Of a stretch of DNA of 64,000 nt, positions 48,036 to 60,925 are shown piece by piece (within the stretch, counting starts at the first letter, position 1; every line of letters begins with the position of its first letter). The DNA is taken from positions 69,489,676-69,553,675 of the forward strand of contig CM049316.1 of NCBI GenBank assembly GCA_026874595.1. Reading direction: 5' to 3'. A program made the position numbers and the translations under genes. Below the pieces are notes generated by a model. It was not told where the DNA came from. It saw only the letters and a program-made list of their open reading frames with translations, and searched no databases. Source of the stretch: Sipunculus nudus. Its lineage: Eukaryota; Annelida; Sipuncula; Golfingiida; Sipunculidae.

Positions 48036-48855
48036 GCCGCGCCCGCTGGACCTGTCATGAAATTACGAGGGCAAATGGATGACCAATTTGATCAGTACTT
48101 CGCTCGTGCCGCCCTCGAGCACGTGGCACAGGAACAAAACAGAAGAGGGAGTTTACCCGTCCCACATATCCGTGAGAGTCCGAGTCCAGAGTCACACCAC
48201 CGCCGTGTGGCAAGTTGTCGAATCCCGCGCAAAAAAGGAGTGGCAAGTCTAAATTCGTCACCACAAAGATCGGAGACACCCTCCAGGAAGCCAAGTCCGA
48301 ACAAAGACAGACGAGGTTCGGCGGCTGAATTACGGCCCCCGCGACCTCCGGCCGAGTTAACACTCAAAGCACCACCTACGGAGTTTAAAACGAGTTCAGC
48401 ACCTCATTCTCGTTCCTCCTCGTGGCGAAAATCGCGCCGCCCGAGAGCCAAACGTGAAGCCATTAAAGAAGCACGTGCGCGCGCATGCAGCGTCCCCACT
48501 GAGGAGTTGCTATACCGGAAACTACAACAACTCCGTCTGTTACAAAGCGAGGACAGATACGTCGTCCGTAACTTCGAGACGTCGTCTAAAGGTATCGTCG
48601 CAAAGGGAGACCTAATTAAAACTAAAAGCTCAAATAGTCTGGCATCGGAGGCAAGTAGTATCGCGGGAGATGACCTTGAGGTCCCCTTGACCTTGGAAGC
48701 TCAGACACCCGGAAGTGGGGCAGGAAGCGTCGCTTCTTCCTCGGCACCTTCCGTCTTCAGAGTGCTCATTACTGGCGACCACGGGGTCGGTAAATCAGCC
48801 ATCGTCCAGCAGTTCATGACGTCAGAATATATGGGGGCTATCGATTCCAGTTTCG
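48036..48855 (+). CDS. RGK-family small GTPase (Rad/Gem/Rem type), N-terminal and P-loop exon
   Basis: The exon is bounded by acceptor TTACCTCTACAG (ending 48035) and donor GGTAAGAG (GT at 48856-48857). It encodes 273 residues and ends in phase 1. If translation starts internally, the ATG is at 48057 (266 codons). RGK proteins are membrane-associated GTPases that inhibit high-voltage-activated calcium channels through the beta subunit and affect the cytoskeleton. Visible features, numbered from the 48057 ATG, are a long basic Ser/Pro-rich N-terminus with RRVAS, RRGSAAE and SSSWRK motifs that could be kinase or 14-3-3 sites, and a predicted helix at about 140-165 (TEELLYRKLQQLRLLQ). The G domain starts near residue 234 (FRVLITG) with P-loop GDHGVGKSA (240-248). 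QQFMTSEY and the following IDSS match invertebrate RGK proteins rather than ordinary Ras. G2-G5 and the C-terminus must lie on exons not found here. Confidence 0.88.
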
Positions 48856-49687
48856 GTAAGAGCAAATTCTTTCTCCAAGAACATACTCAGTTCCACTGCC
48901 TCTGACCACCTGTTTTATTTCGATGTTATTTTATTTATTATTATTTTTTTGTAAAATGCACTAAAGTTGAAATGATGTATTTTACGAATAATATTTGAAA
49001 GAAATATTGCAAAAAAAAGGTGGACATGAGTTTTGGAACTGAACATAACACACAGATTCCGGAATACGTTCGCTCCCTGCTCAGAGCCTTATAGGGCGCG
49101 TGTTTGAGTTTGAAGTAAAGGGGATTACAGAAGTAATACTTTTAGATCATAATTGTTACTGAACTTGTTATAATATTGAAACAGACTTTATAATATTCTA
49201 GCAGTGAAGTCATTTACGGCGTGTCCATTTGGTGTCTACATTGGGTTTGCTTCTCCTCAGTGCTGTGGAAAATATTAAAACATAATAACGGCTAAGTCGT
49301 ATTTACACTCCTCACGCTGCATCTATACCCTGAAGTCGTTCCAGATCTTATTCGTTTTAACCACAGAGCAAACAAATGTAATCAGACAGATTAAAGGGTA
49401 GCATGACATTGTGCATCCAGCTCCAAGTTTTAAATGCTTGACATCCCGCGTTCTTTTGATTGATTTTTGGCCCTGTGCCAAGACCCCGAAACACTTTCTA
49501 AATCAAAGCAGCGGTTAAAACGAAGGGGATCTGGTATATCTACAATAAATAACCGCTGCTTGAGAAATGTACGTAGCATTTAGTCAGGAAACCTCTCGTC
49601 AGACCAGAGACATTCAGTCTTCAATTGAAAAATCTGGATAATATGGAATTCGTGTTCTGTTTAACCTCCCTGTACTGAGCAGTTGAA

Positions 49688-49728
49688 CCCCCCCCCCCCC
49701 CCCCCCCCACCCCCTACCCCGGCCCTGA
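49688..49728. repeat. Poly-C tract
   Basis: A run of about 21 C followed by interrupted C-rich sequence. The Gly-rich minus-strand frame across it is an artefact. Confidence 0.95.
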
Positions 49729-50467
49729 CCCTCCCTTTTTCTGTTAGCTAGGAAGAAAATAATACTGTAATAAAGCTGAAATATTGACTGTAATGGTGTA
49801 GGATAAATTACCTTTTTTATTTTGAGTCCTTTGTTCTGTGCATTAGCAAGTGAAAGGGCAGGCATACTTTAACTTTATTCATTTAACTTTATTCAATCTG
49901 TACTTAGTCAAGAGTCTCTGTTTCACACAATATAAGCGAATATAACGGACTGCATACGTCACAAACATTTCTGGACCAGCATAATACAAGCCATAAAGTA
50001 TATTTTCATTATTATTCGTCATTTTCATTCATATAGATGTATTGTTCAAAAAGCTGTAGTAAACATATCAGACAATACGTAGCACTGCTGCACATGGAAA
50101 CATGGCGACCGTTCAGTACACCTTGGTTTATATGTCAAATAAGGTCGAAATCAGTAGAAAGGTGCTCACACAAATATCTTATATGAACATTTTTCTACCC
50201 CATATTCTTTCAATGTGTGTTCTAACAGATGGAATATTTGTACCAAAATATGTATACAAGGTTTGTCCATTACCGATGAGACATTTCAGTTTATAAAAAA
50301 AAGGCAGTGACTGTTCAAGCAGTCAAATCCCATTAATAGTCGAACTGTACTAAACTATCATCCCTGGAAGCTTTCAAACCGCAGGGAAAATCCGAGACCG
50401 AATACAACGGCTGGTAAAAAGACATATGCATCATTCGACCAGGGATGTTGTCGCGTGTGTTCTTACG

Positions 50468-50481
50468 TTGCCATGGTAACT
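50468..50481. promoter_or_regulatory. RFX-type X-box GTTGCCATGGTAAC
   Basis: The best X-box in the window, one base from a perfect 14-bp palindrome of the RFX consensus. It lies 1.6 kb after the RGK exon. Confidence 0.45.
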
Positions 50482-50779
50482 TGGCCAGTTCCCATCTTCA
50501 TGAAAAGGTCCTTTTGATGTTCTGGTAGATTTGACTTAACATATGAGTCACCTCGTTTTAACTTCTGCCACGCCTGATATATCGTATTCAGACAGGTGAA
50601 AGCAATCCGGTTTAATTTTTAAGTGCTCCCTATTGAACGGTTTTTTATATTTATTGGTAAGTATACCTTGACATTTCCCTAACATTATTCATTTAGAAAA
50701 CAGCATAGAATGTATTAGTAATTTCAAAACATTGAAAAAAATATCGAAGGAATTGATATTTTAAACACCACCTACTCTG

Positions 50780-50804
50780 TTATATATATATATATATATA
50801 TATA
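50780..50804. repeat. (TA)n microsatellite
   Basis: Short TA run. Confidence 0.9.
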
Positions 50805-51329
50805 CAGTTCCATTTCTATACTAAAACAACAACAGATTGAAGCATCAAAAGTTTCAGAGTATAAAAATAGACATAAAATATAATAAAACAGTGTATTTGG
50901 GTAAAAATAAGGGAAAAAACGGTATAATGAGATATGCTCACTGGATTTTATACTATATGATATCATGTATTTTCGAATTGTTGCGGCTTATTTCCTGTTT
51001 ACCTTTGTGTGAATGAAATATGTAAGGATCTGTTTTATATTGTTTTGATGCTATTTCCCCGCCAAGATGTTTCTGTAAAACAAATCAAATGCAATTAAAT
51101 AATTGTTCTTCATTGAATTCAGGTCACACGAATTCACAGTTCAAAACATTTACCCTTGTTAATATTTATTATATTTTTAGAAGACAGGATAATCATACGA
51201 ATTCGCATTTAAAGCTTGCCCCTAAATAACTTCAGTCGCACCCAGCAATGCTGGAACATATTAGAAGGTTAATGTGTTATCCATGGTTCAAAACCCATTT
51301 ATTCAAACCGTATATAGTTACGCCAGGGG

Positions 51330-51524
51330 TTAGGACTAGCGTGGTGGTTAAGGCGTTGGAACACAGAGCTGAGGGTTCCCGGTTCGATCCCCGCCGGTGC
51401 CCCTATGGTATAATGGTAAAATCTCTTTATAGAACCTCAGAGATATTCTCTGTCTTAACGACTTCTGGATTATTCCTAACCCCGTGCATATAAACCTTAA
51501 ATCCAAAAGGCTTAGTGATAACAT
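51330..51524 (+). repeat. tRNA-derived SINE, family 2
   Basis: The head GTGGTGGTTAAGGCGTTGG (A box, 51341) and GGTTCGATCCCC (B box, 51381) are well preserved. The body continues with TGTCTTAACGAC and CATATAAACCTTAAATCC...AAGGCTTA, shared with 31590-31755. The head resembles tRNA heads of known bivalve SINEs. It lacks a full tRNA acceptor stem, so it is not a tRNA gene. Confidence 0.7.
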
Positions 51525-53351
51525 ATCATTCTTATCATATAGTAATCTTTGTACTTATTCAATAGACAGTGCAACCAACAGGCCATGGACCTATCCTTAA
51601 AATATAGTATCATCAAGAAACAGCAGTATTATTTTTATTTTGACATACTTGTATTAAAAGTGCCGATCCACCTACCTTTTGAAAAATAATATATGTGATT
51701 TCTGGCTTCCTCTGTGTATATTAATAGTCCAATTGGTAATTCTGGTTACGCAAAGTTCTTATAGCGCCTCAGTAAAGGATGTATAAACTTGTTTATCAAC
51801 AACGTCTTTGTAAACGCTTTGTTGACAAATGGGAAAAACATGTCACCTGTTTTTCCTGAAGATGGTAGGTTGCATATATGCGGAGGTAGATAGGTCACTT
51901 GTTGCAAGACGCAATTTTTGCAAAGCTCTGGCTTATTTGAATTGCTGCCAGATGTCCATGTTGAATTGTTTCTATTATTTTGGCTGGCCTCCATAAATTA
52001 TAAACATGTTGATATAAACAAAACAAGCAGCCTGTGTGCGGTGATATCCATGTTTTCCGGCATACTTTTATAAAAGCTACAAAGGAGTATGTTTAGTTTA
52101 CAGTGGTCAGATAGGTGATTAGGCCCTTTTAAGAATAGGTCTCACCGCTTGTTAGTGGCTTTGTGGAGGGTGAAAGTGAACATACGATACGAATGATATA
52201 TTTATGCCTTCTGAAAATGAGGTTAGCACTGGACTAGGTTTAATTCAGATGTCATAACCTGTCGTAACGACATTGGAGAGAATCGCTAAGCGTATTTCGC
52301 TATTTCAGCCATTTTGACGTTAAGATAACAGCGGGGCTCGAACCGAGGCCGATAGGGTTCGAACGTCCTTCCCCAGAGACTTCAAACAACGAGCAAATAG
52401 CCTAATTCAAGCCCTTATTTTGTATGGTTTTGCTTATAAATTATACTAAAAATTATTTAATTCAATTCCTTTCCTTTTTATGTATTTCATTACTGCTGCC
52501 AAATAATATCGAAATCTTCCAAACTGTTTGCAGATAATATAAGGGAATCAGTTTCATGATTCTTGGTGGTTCGTTGCAAAGGCCCAAATTATTGATCACC
52601 CTGATGAGACGGGACCCAATGGGTCGCTTTTTATTAGTCTCACGGGACTATAAATCGTTCCAAGGTGAACGCCCCCAGAAGGTTCACGCAGTTAAATCTT
52701 TTCCCGAACCTTTTATGCGCTCTTTGACTTGACTTATCGTTTAAGGATTCCTCCCGGCCCTCTGTTCCGGGGGAATCAGGGTTATCAGACTGTGAATGGA
52801 GTTAAGAAGTAGAAATTTAACGTTCCTGATCGCTGCGACAGAATCTGCACCCATCCACATTCAAAGGTCACCACAAGAGAGCGCATGCCTCCGCCGGCGC
52901 CCGAAAGTTAAAAACTTCAGGTTTTTTACCTCCTGACCTCCTCGTCTTTTAGTTCAGAATTCCATCGCCGCATAATAGTTACATTGGCGGGTTCAACGCT
53001 GGCACATTTGTACACAAACAGACTTAATTTAAGTCTAAGCCGCCAATTTGTTTTATAAAATGGCAATATATTCACCAATACTATATTTAGCTCATCTGTA
53101 CACTAATTAAAACAGACAAAAGGAATTATATATTTGAAATGTTCAATGACGGAGGTTACTGGGACCGTTGAAATTATTCATGTCTTGTCATAACACTTAA
53201 CATCATCAGGCGAAAATTCGCTCTAATAAAAAATATATGAAAAGTAATAATTACCATTCGTTTTAGATGCCCTTCAAACAGGATACTTAGTGTTACTAAC
53301 ACCGAAGACGCTTAATCCACAATGATTTCGTACTATGAACTGGAGGCCCTG

Positions 53352-53534
53352 TTAAAGTGGAACCTCTCCTTATGGGCACATCTGTACTAGGGGCACCTCC
53401 TATTTACGGACACTTACGGACAGTCCCTTGAAAGTAGGTACCGAAATCTATATTTTCCCTACTAAGGACACCTCTCTATTGCAGCAAAATGTCCGGTCTC
53501 GTCAGTGTCCGTAATTTGGAGGTTCTCCTGTATA
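53352..53534. mobile_element. Probable pogo/Tc1-type MITE
   Basis: The left end AGTGGAACCTCTCC and right end GGAGGTTCTCCTGTA form an imperfect inverted repeat flanked by TA-containing sequence (TTA left, TATA right). The interior has repeated CGGACA / TGTCCG units. Ends of the CAGTGGAACCTC type are common in pogo-like elements. About 180 bp and noncoding. Confidence 0.5.
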
Positions 53535-54299
53535 TACTTTTTGTTTCGCTTCACTTGACATAGAAGTGTACTTATGACTTTCAACATTCATCTCTAACGC
53601 TGATTTAGTGTCTTAAGAATCGCGACATATTGCTTTGTTTAACCTCTTTTTTTTTATTTATTTTTTTTGGTTGGGGGAGGGGGTAACCGCCTCCATGCTT
53701 TCAATGCTTGCTTAACTTGTTTGCATTACTTTGCACATCTGCACATATGTTTACGCACGATAACCCTGGCGTCAACCAGGCCCGTTGTACCACTCCTGCG
53801 GGTCCTAGGTGTGCTTTTATTCCCTCTGCTGTGTTATAACACCGAGGGAACCCGAAAGGCGCACTCGTTTTGTGAGTGAAACACAACTGTTGGCCAAAAT
53901 TTTTATTTATACATCTTCACAAACTACAGACAGTTGATATATTTATTTACTGGGTAAATGTAGTATACCAGTTCCATAGAAGAAACGAATATCTGAATTT
54001 TTCATAAATGATGCGAAGTGTATACAGCTTATTCTATTTCCTGATGTCGAACATGTATTAGTTGGAGTGAGTATCCAGTATTGCGCCCAACCCAAAATCT
54101 GCGTGATATAGAAACACATGTCAACTAACACATACAATCACACACGCACACCAACAATGGCACACCCTCTCAGGTATAGAAACACGCCTTCAGCCAGCCG
54201 ACACATTCCGAAGTTCTGATAAACCTAAAGTAAGGTGGGGGTATGATGTTACAGTCGACAATGCAATGACGCCATGATGATTCAGACAGCGAGATTATG

Positions 54300-54307
54300 T
54301 GACGTCA
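54300..54307. promoter_or_regulatory. CRE palindrome TGACGTCA
   Basis: Exact CREB/ATF consensus in a locally GC-richer stretch (54260-54430). Confidence 0.3.
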
Positions 54308-55371
54308 GCGACAGGTGCTCGACTATCAATAGGGGCCCGGGATGCTCAGTTCAGGAAACGGGGGATGGCTATACAACACCTGCATCAGCTGTGAATGCTG
54401 TGACTAATTGTGCAGGAACTTCTTTCCTGGTATCCATCTATCTGTCCTCCTATCCCTGTCTCTAGTATTTTATTGCACGAACTATTTTCATAAAATCGCA
54501 ACCAGAGGCAATTCAGTTTTATTTGTCGATGAACTTGGCCTTACGTGCTCAAACAATATGTAAAGAGGATGTTTATTAATTTTAGCGGGCGGAATTTCAG
54601 AGAACGAGTACTCCCTTCCCTTCTTCATACGTGTATAAACCCCTCCCCCTCCTCTCTCTCTCCCCCCAGAAATAAGCATCATTGGTCAGTAACAGATAGT
54701 GGGCCAGATCATATATCAAAACGTATGCTATTTCGGAATCTATAAAATCTATTATTTAAGTTGTTTTTACTGTATCACTATATTAAAACCATAGAAGTTT
54801 TTTAGGCTCCCAATTGTTTCCATACATTTTATATATATTTTTAATCGTACTGGATGTGATCCAGAAGAAAACAAGGAGAGTAATAAAATATTGAAATAAA
54901 GTAATTAAAAATCAAAAATTAAATAATTATAAATGTTCCTGAACACACCCAAAAAACAAGAAACTCTTTATATTAAGCGACCGAAGCATTAATGTATGAA
55001 TATTCACTGTAACTGACACCCCATGCGTGTGGGTTTCTGACTTATGTGTCGCGAGTAAAAGAAGCTACTTATTCTAGATTTTTATTACACATAGATCTAA
55101 CGGCAGGAAATAAAAATCAAAATGACATTTCAGCGGCTAAGCTTATCATATATATAAACCGGGGAAATATAAAACTCAGAAATAAAAGTCACTCGCCTAG
55201 GGATGGTAACATTTCCTGTTCGCAGGGACCCAGTACTCTAACTCTTGCTTCCCCAAAGACCATAACTCAGCGTATTGACCGTGCGGGGTTTCCTACTGCA
55301 GGGGAAAAGCTCGCCTATTTTTGCCCATGTTTACGATGTCCAAAATGCCACAGGATAATCTAATGGCAGCC

Positions 55372-55449
55372 ATGAATATGGTTTTAAGGTTTTATTTCTC
55401 AGCGCTGGTGATGAATATGGTTTTATGGTTTTATTTCTCAGCGCCGGTG
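55372..55449 (+). repeat. Tandem duplication, 2 x 39 bp
   Basis: Two units beginning ATGAATATGGTTTTA and ending TTTCTCAGCGCYGGTG, nearly identical. Confidence 0.9.
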
Positions 55450-56676
55450 ATTTCTGATTGATACCTGTAATTGACCTTGTCAGCGTTCGTGGGTTTCTGT
55501 AATTAATTTACGGGCTCAAGATGCCGGATTTATATCCCATTAGCATGCCGTTATTGTTTAATCAACTCAGTTAATGCATGAGCCCACCTTTAATCAAGTT
55601 GCCGGACCGTGGACCATAATTCGAACTGCTTCATTGAAAACTCTAAAGCAAGGATCTTTCTTCAGAAACCTAAAAATATAATGTTGCACCCGATTTTATA
55701 CCGAACTTTGTGGGAAGCAATCCAAAGTTCATTTCGATAATTTTATTAAAATATTATGAGTTTTATATCAATATAATTAACTAATTACTGATTGACCAGT
55801 TTGTCTCCAAAAAAAATAAGAAAAAGAGTTCCTAGAGTTATGGCATATAATTCAATATTTACTAAAACCAATATGTAGTGTTTGCGTCAAAGCGGAAATT
55901 AAATATCCCCTGCGGCCACCATGATGTAATAAAAATCAAAATTGTTCTGCGACTTCTTAGATTCTGCAGTGCATCATTGGTTACGTCTGTGGTAGCTTAT
56001 TTCTTACATTGGCAGATGTGAAATGTTCTCGATAATAATACAAGTAGTTGACGTTTTATTATTAAGTGCGTGGCTCAAAGTTTTTCAACTGTGGAGAATT
56101 TACCAATGCCCGCTACGTCTTTATTACGCGTGGAGCTGCTGTTATTTCAATAAATGCTAATTTACGAAACTGCGGCACTTTATTTTCAATTCCACATCAA
56201 CTGTTGTTGTCGCAAGTAATAATCCTGAACCTTACTGATTGTATTGTCACGAGGTGTTTTATATCTGAACTGAGAATTTATTAGTCAGGAATTATTTCTA
56301 TGAACACCTGCTTATTAATATACACTATGTAATGTGTAGGCCCTGTGAGCTGGCGAAATAATTTACGTTTTAAGTTGTCTTTGAAACTTTACTCCGCTTG
56401 ACAGACCTAAAATATATTCAGAAAAACGCGACGGTCACTTTATTAACACAGCAATTTTTAGTATTCACTGACTATTACTCAGCGATTTTTCCTAACGAAA
56501 TATAACAACCAGTCCTTTTGCAAGACAACCTTGCTATCTGGAACTCAGCCACTAATAGTCACTCTTTATGGTCTCAAAAAGTCCCATTAATTTCTTAAAA
56601 TTGTATATATCTACATAGATTATATATTTTATTTCACCGCCTCCACAATTCTGCTGTTAGGTCAAAAAATAAATAA

Positions 56677-56977
56677 AAGGTATGATTCTCAGGCACAGCC
56701 CGCGTCAATTTTAAACCCCCGCATCAAACATTTTTATCTTGATTTTCAATTGAAACTTACCAATTTTGAGCTCCAGCCGCTCGGACATTACTTTTAAGAA
56801 GAAAAAATCATACAAATTTCCTTTGTTATGTAGAGCTTTTACTTTTTTTGCAAAATAAATCTTTTATTATCATGCTTTTCCCTTATCATTTGACACTTTT
56901 GTCGAAACATACGAAAAATAAAAAAAACCGCCCGCCCGCATTGATTTCTGAAATAAAGAGCCTGAGAATCAAACCTT
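56677..56977. mobile_element. MITE family B, copy 2 (inverted)
   Basis: Left end AAGGTATGATTCTCAGGCAC, right end GCCTGAGAATCAAACCTT. Read on the minus strand it aligns with 3839-4112, including TTTCAGAAATCA, GCGGGCGGGCG, GTATGTTTC and CTACATAAC segments. It is 27 bp longer. Flanks are A/T-rich and no duplication is certain. Confidence 0.75.
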
Positions 56978-57811
56978 ATTTTTTTTTGGCTTTAGATGTC
57001 TTTTTGTAAACTGTTAGCGCTTTCTTGGTGGTATAAATAACAATCGTTTTGTAACTTCCTGTTAAATGACCGCCTCTACTTGACGCCTTTTCTCCTATGA
57101 TCAATTAGAAACGCTTCTGCGTCAAAGGGTACATTTTTATTTACACAAAAACAGGATCTATATTCTCCCGCCTTAGTAATGAACATTGACTTCTCGCAGG
57201 GAGGTTTTTTACATTCACTGCGGGATTGATGTCTTCTGCTCGCTGATACAATGCTTGTAACAAAGAGAGACTGACAAAAGAGGGTTTCAGTTTACACTTG
57301 GTATTATTACGCTGAAGTATCATTGGTTTTACTATTTTTACAAGCGTATCAAGGAAGATAGTTTCTATGGTTATTTCATTTCAGATCAAAACAACACAAG
57401 GAATACCGCTAGAAACAATTTAGAATTATTTATTTTTATTTCAAAGAATAAAAAATTCAAAGAATATTTATTTATTTCCTTATTTAAAACTTCTTCTTTC
57501 TTTAAACCCCTGCTTCCAGTAAAAACATATTTAAAAAACTTATTAAGAACATTCACAATAGCCGACGTCCTAACCTTTAGCCATGTTCACTTTTCACATG
57601 CGCGCCATGACTGATTATGGTTTTTAAAATAAGATAAGTCATTCTTCTTTTCCTCAAGTAGAGACATTTTTCAAAACTTTCAAAGAGATTTATCCATAAG
57701 TATATCGTAAAAAAACACAGATAATTTTTATGTGTCTTGATAAATGTAAACACTTCTTTGACCAAGCAGCTGTACTCAAAAGCTCAAACACTATGATATA
57801 TCTTATACACA

Positions 57812-57812
57812 G

Positions 57813-57878
<66 letters not shown>
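57812..57878. repeat. (CT)n microsatellite
   Basis: Pure CT units with one interruption. Confidence 0.95.
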
Positions 57879-57881
<3 letters not shown>

Positions 57882-59563
57882 AATAATAACGACTTCATTC
57901 TGGGCTGCCAATTGAAATATCCTTTAAAATGCAACTTAAATGCCACACCTAACTGAGTGAAGTATTGCAGGATATTCCCTTAAGGAAAGACCAAGGGCAT
58001 TCCGTATTTTCAAATCATCCCGAAATGCCGATTATATTTACATAATGAATCATACATTTTTCATAACACAAAATTTCACAAAATTTTCGATTAGAGATCA
58101 TTTTTAGCCTAGAATACATTTCAGAAATCACTCAATGTACAAAAAATGCCTCTGAACCGTCCTTGACATTATAAACCCTGTCTAAGGAAACTATGCACTG
58201 GGCTCTGGTAACACATTCGGCACATAAAAGACGAGCTAGCCTTCAACAGTACGCCACAGTGAATGCTTACAGGAGTTACATATCCGTCAGTAAAGATACT
58301 TGACATAATTAGGAGATGAATATTGCCTTCCCATAATGCGTCGTGGTCTGGTTTACTCCCATACTTCCCGTTTATCACTACCTCTGGATTTCAGCCGTCA
58401 ATCTCCCCAATCAGTTTGTGTAGTTCTCCCTTGAGTGCAGTTTCTGGGAGTCACTGTCCGCGTTTTTTGTCTCATTTTTAGGATTTTGTCCTCATACCCG
58501 ACCTGAACCTCTCTATAGAGTGTATTATACACAGTGGTTAGGAGCATTTGATTACACCGACATTCGGGGCTTCAGATCTCTTCTTTTCGGACTATTGTTA
58601 GGCTATAAACGTTTGGTTTTCCAAGCACGTTTTCCTATAAATCAGTGCTTGGTGCAGCTTTTTTATAACAGATTTTTGATAAAAAAAAATCACATATGAC
58701 CTAGATATAACATGATATAACAGTATTATTTTCCTAAATAGGTAAAAGCACAAACAAAATAATTCAATTTTATCCAAATTTAAATGCTTGATTTTCTTGT
58801 AAAAATACTTATTCGCTTTCCTCGAATGTAATATCCCTTTTTAAGTCTTTCAAAAAAGATCCGGAATTACAACGATATCCGAACGCACGTGGAGCGTCAC
58901 CAGGGCTGGTCAACATCGTTTTCGGTACAAATGTACTTGGTCATCTTTTTGCTCACAAAATTTCTTAAATTCTCCTGTCTATTCTACGTTTAATAGATTT
59001 CATTCGCATCATAAGATGTCATGTTTAACCAACACGTTATTCATCCTAAATCAAAGAATACATTTAATAAATTAACTGATTTATGAAATTACTATATTTG
59101 TCTTTCACTTCACTGCACAGTGATAATCATGTATTCCACTAATACGACAGGGGATCACGGTGGAAAAAAATGTCTTAACAATTTTAATGGTTTGAAGGAA
59201 TATCAGGGTCTCGCTTTGACAAGCTGCATTATATAATAAATAATGTTATACCATGATGTATGCTGTATTATCATCATTCTTGCGGGAAATCTGAGATAGA
59301 TTAATATTAATAAATATAAAGTAAATTAGCACATTTATTACTCCATGGACCGAAGTTTTCTTCAAATTTGATGGACTTATTCAGAAAGTCCTTGGACCTT
59401 ATTCGCTTATTCTTTATAACGATCGAGTAAATATTTGAGGTGCGCTTCCTAATACATGGAGTTACAGGTTTATATTCATATTAACCCGGCTGCACGCAAA
59501 GATGCTTCCTGCCATAATATAATTATCTCGTGAAGGTAGATTTTCTATTCCTCCTTGCTACTG

Positions 59564-59577
59564 GTTGTCATAGAAAC
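59564..59577. promoter_or_regulatory. Weak RFX-type X-box GTTGTCATAGAAAC
   Basis: Retains both half-sites with a mismatch in the centre. Confidence 0.25.
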
Positions 59578-60266
59578 CGCGTGCTTATTGATTACTTAAT
59601 AAGTGTCTTTGGTGTTCTGCCTTGAGGAAGAATATCTCTCTCTCTCACACACACACATGTAAGTTGATTTTTATAAAAGCTCTTAAAATGTATCTGCTTC
59701 TCTTTCACTCTTTCTCACTCTCTCACATACACACACACGTGCACACACGTCATCTTGATAATGAAAATATTATTACACGTCTCTATTCTTGCAGGGCTGT
59801 AGTGTAAATCTAGAATATTTGTTTTTATCATATTCTTCATTCAGTTTCTGTCTCTAAGTCTGATTCTAGTGAAAAAGGATAACCAAGAGTTTCAAGTAAT
59901 ACTGTCCTAAATCTGTTCCTTTCCAAACAAATATTTGAGAATGACATCATCCCAACGACAATGATGAACCTCCGATGAATGAGAATTTGATGCCGGCGGG
60001 AGACCAGTTTGATAATGTTTGATTATAAGACCGTGAATTAACATGTGGTATTCAACTGATGTGTTTTCCGACTGATTAAACCACATGCATGCCAATCACC
60101 GAGTGTGTTTCATTAAACACAAAGACGCTATGTTGTTCTCTGGCCTCGTCACGTCACCAGGCGCCGCCCTTTTTGTTTTTCCCTCTTTTACACAATGACA
60201 TCACAAGTCTAATTAAAGGGAAGAAACTTAATTAAGCACGTTTTGTTTTTGTCAATCGATTCAAGG

Positions 60267-60267
<1 letters not shown>

Positions 60268-60313
<46 letters not shown>
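60268..60313. repeat. (CT)n microsatellite
   Basis: CT run, the first of two in 200 bp. The second, with a TA run, is at 60379-60463. Confidence 0.95.
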
Positions 60314-60315
<2 letters not shown>

Positions 60316-60378
60316 GAGCGTGTGGATATGTGTGTGTTTCCGACTTCCCGTCCGTCTTCTTTTCAGTAGGTCTCCTTG

Positions 60379-60463
60379 ATATATATATATATATATAAAT
60401 TAATTATATGTCCTCTCTCTCTTTTCTCTTTCTCTCTCTCTCTCTTACTCTCTCTCTCTCTCT
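60379..60463. repeat. (TA)n and interrupted (CT)n microsatellite
   Basis: TA to 60397, then CT-rich units. The GA-type protein frame on the minus strand is an artefact. Confidence 0.9.
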
Positions 60464-60917
60464 GAGGGTGTGTGTGTTCCCGTATGGCTGTCCGTCTTGT
60501 TCTCGGTATGGTTCCTTGAACGATATATCTTGAAAGATATAACCTTGAAAAATATTAAACATTTCCTCCATATCGTGTATTCTGTTATGGTTTCCGGAAT
60601 AAATATTCCGTGTTTCGCTATTCCATGGAACTGTTCCGTTCTCTGTATAGCGGGGAAAAAGCGGTTTATATGGTATATCCTGATAAAGAAAGAAATGGTG
60701 ATCTGTGATCATGCTGGATGCAGAATGTTTCACCTTCGGGTTTTTATTGTAGAAAGTAAAATATTGTCATATACGATGAGAAATATGAAATAAAATATTG
60801 TGCTGAGCTATAAGATATGCAATTACTGTAATTAAAATGGTGTAAAATAAGCTATTGGTTAACGATAGAATTGTTTCAGGTATATTTATCTATTTTTTGC
60901 AAAGTCCACCCAAGATA

Positions 60918-60925
60918 TGACGTCA
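60918..60925. promoter_or_regulatory. CRE palindrome TGACGTCA
   Basis: Exact consensus. A TTACGTCA half-type site lies about 75 bp further on. Confidence 0.3.

Noticed and set aside
48055-48367. Minus-strand frames over the RGK exon
   Set aside because: Antisense shadows of a well-supported plus-strand exon.
51339-51411. Possible tRNA gene
   Set aside because: A and B boxes are present but the acceptor and anticodon stems are not convincing, and the body matches another SINE copy.
55046-55363. 105-codon frame ending in a Cys-rich tail
   Set aside because: No known domain. The cysteine spacing does not fit a recognised zinc-binding motif and splice signals are ambiguous.
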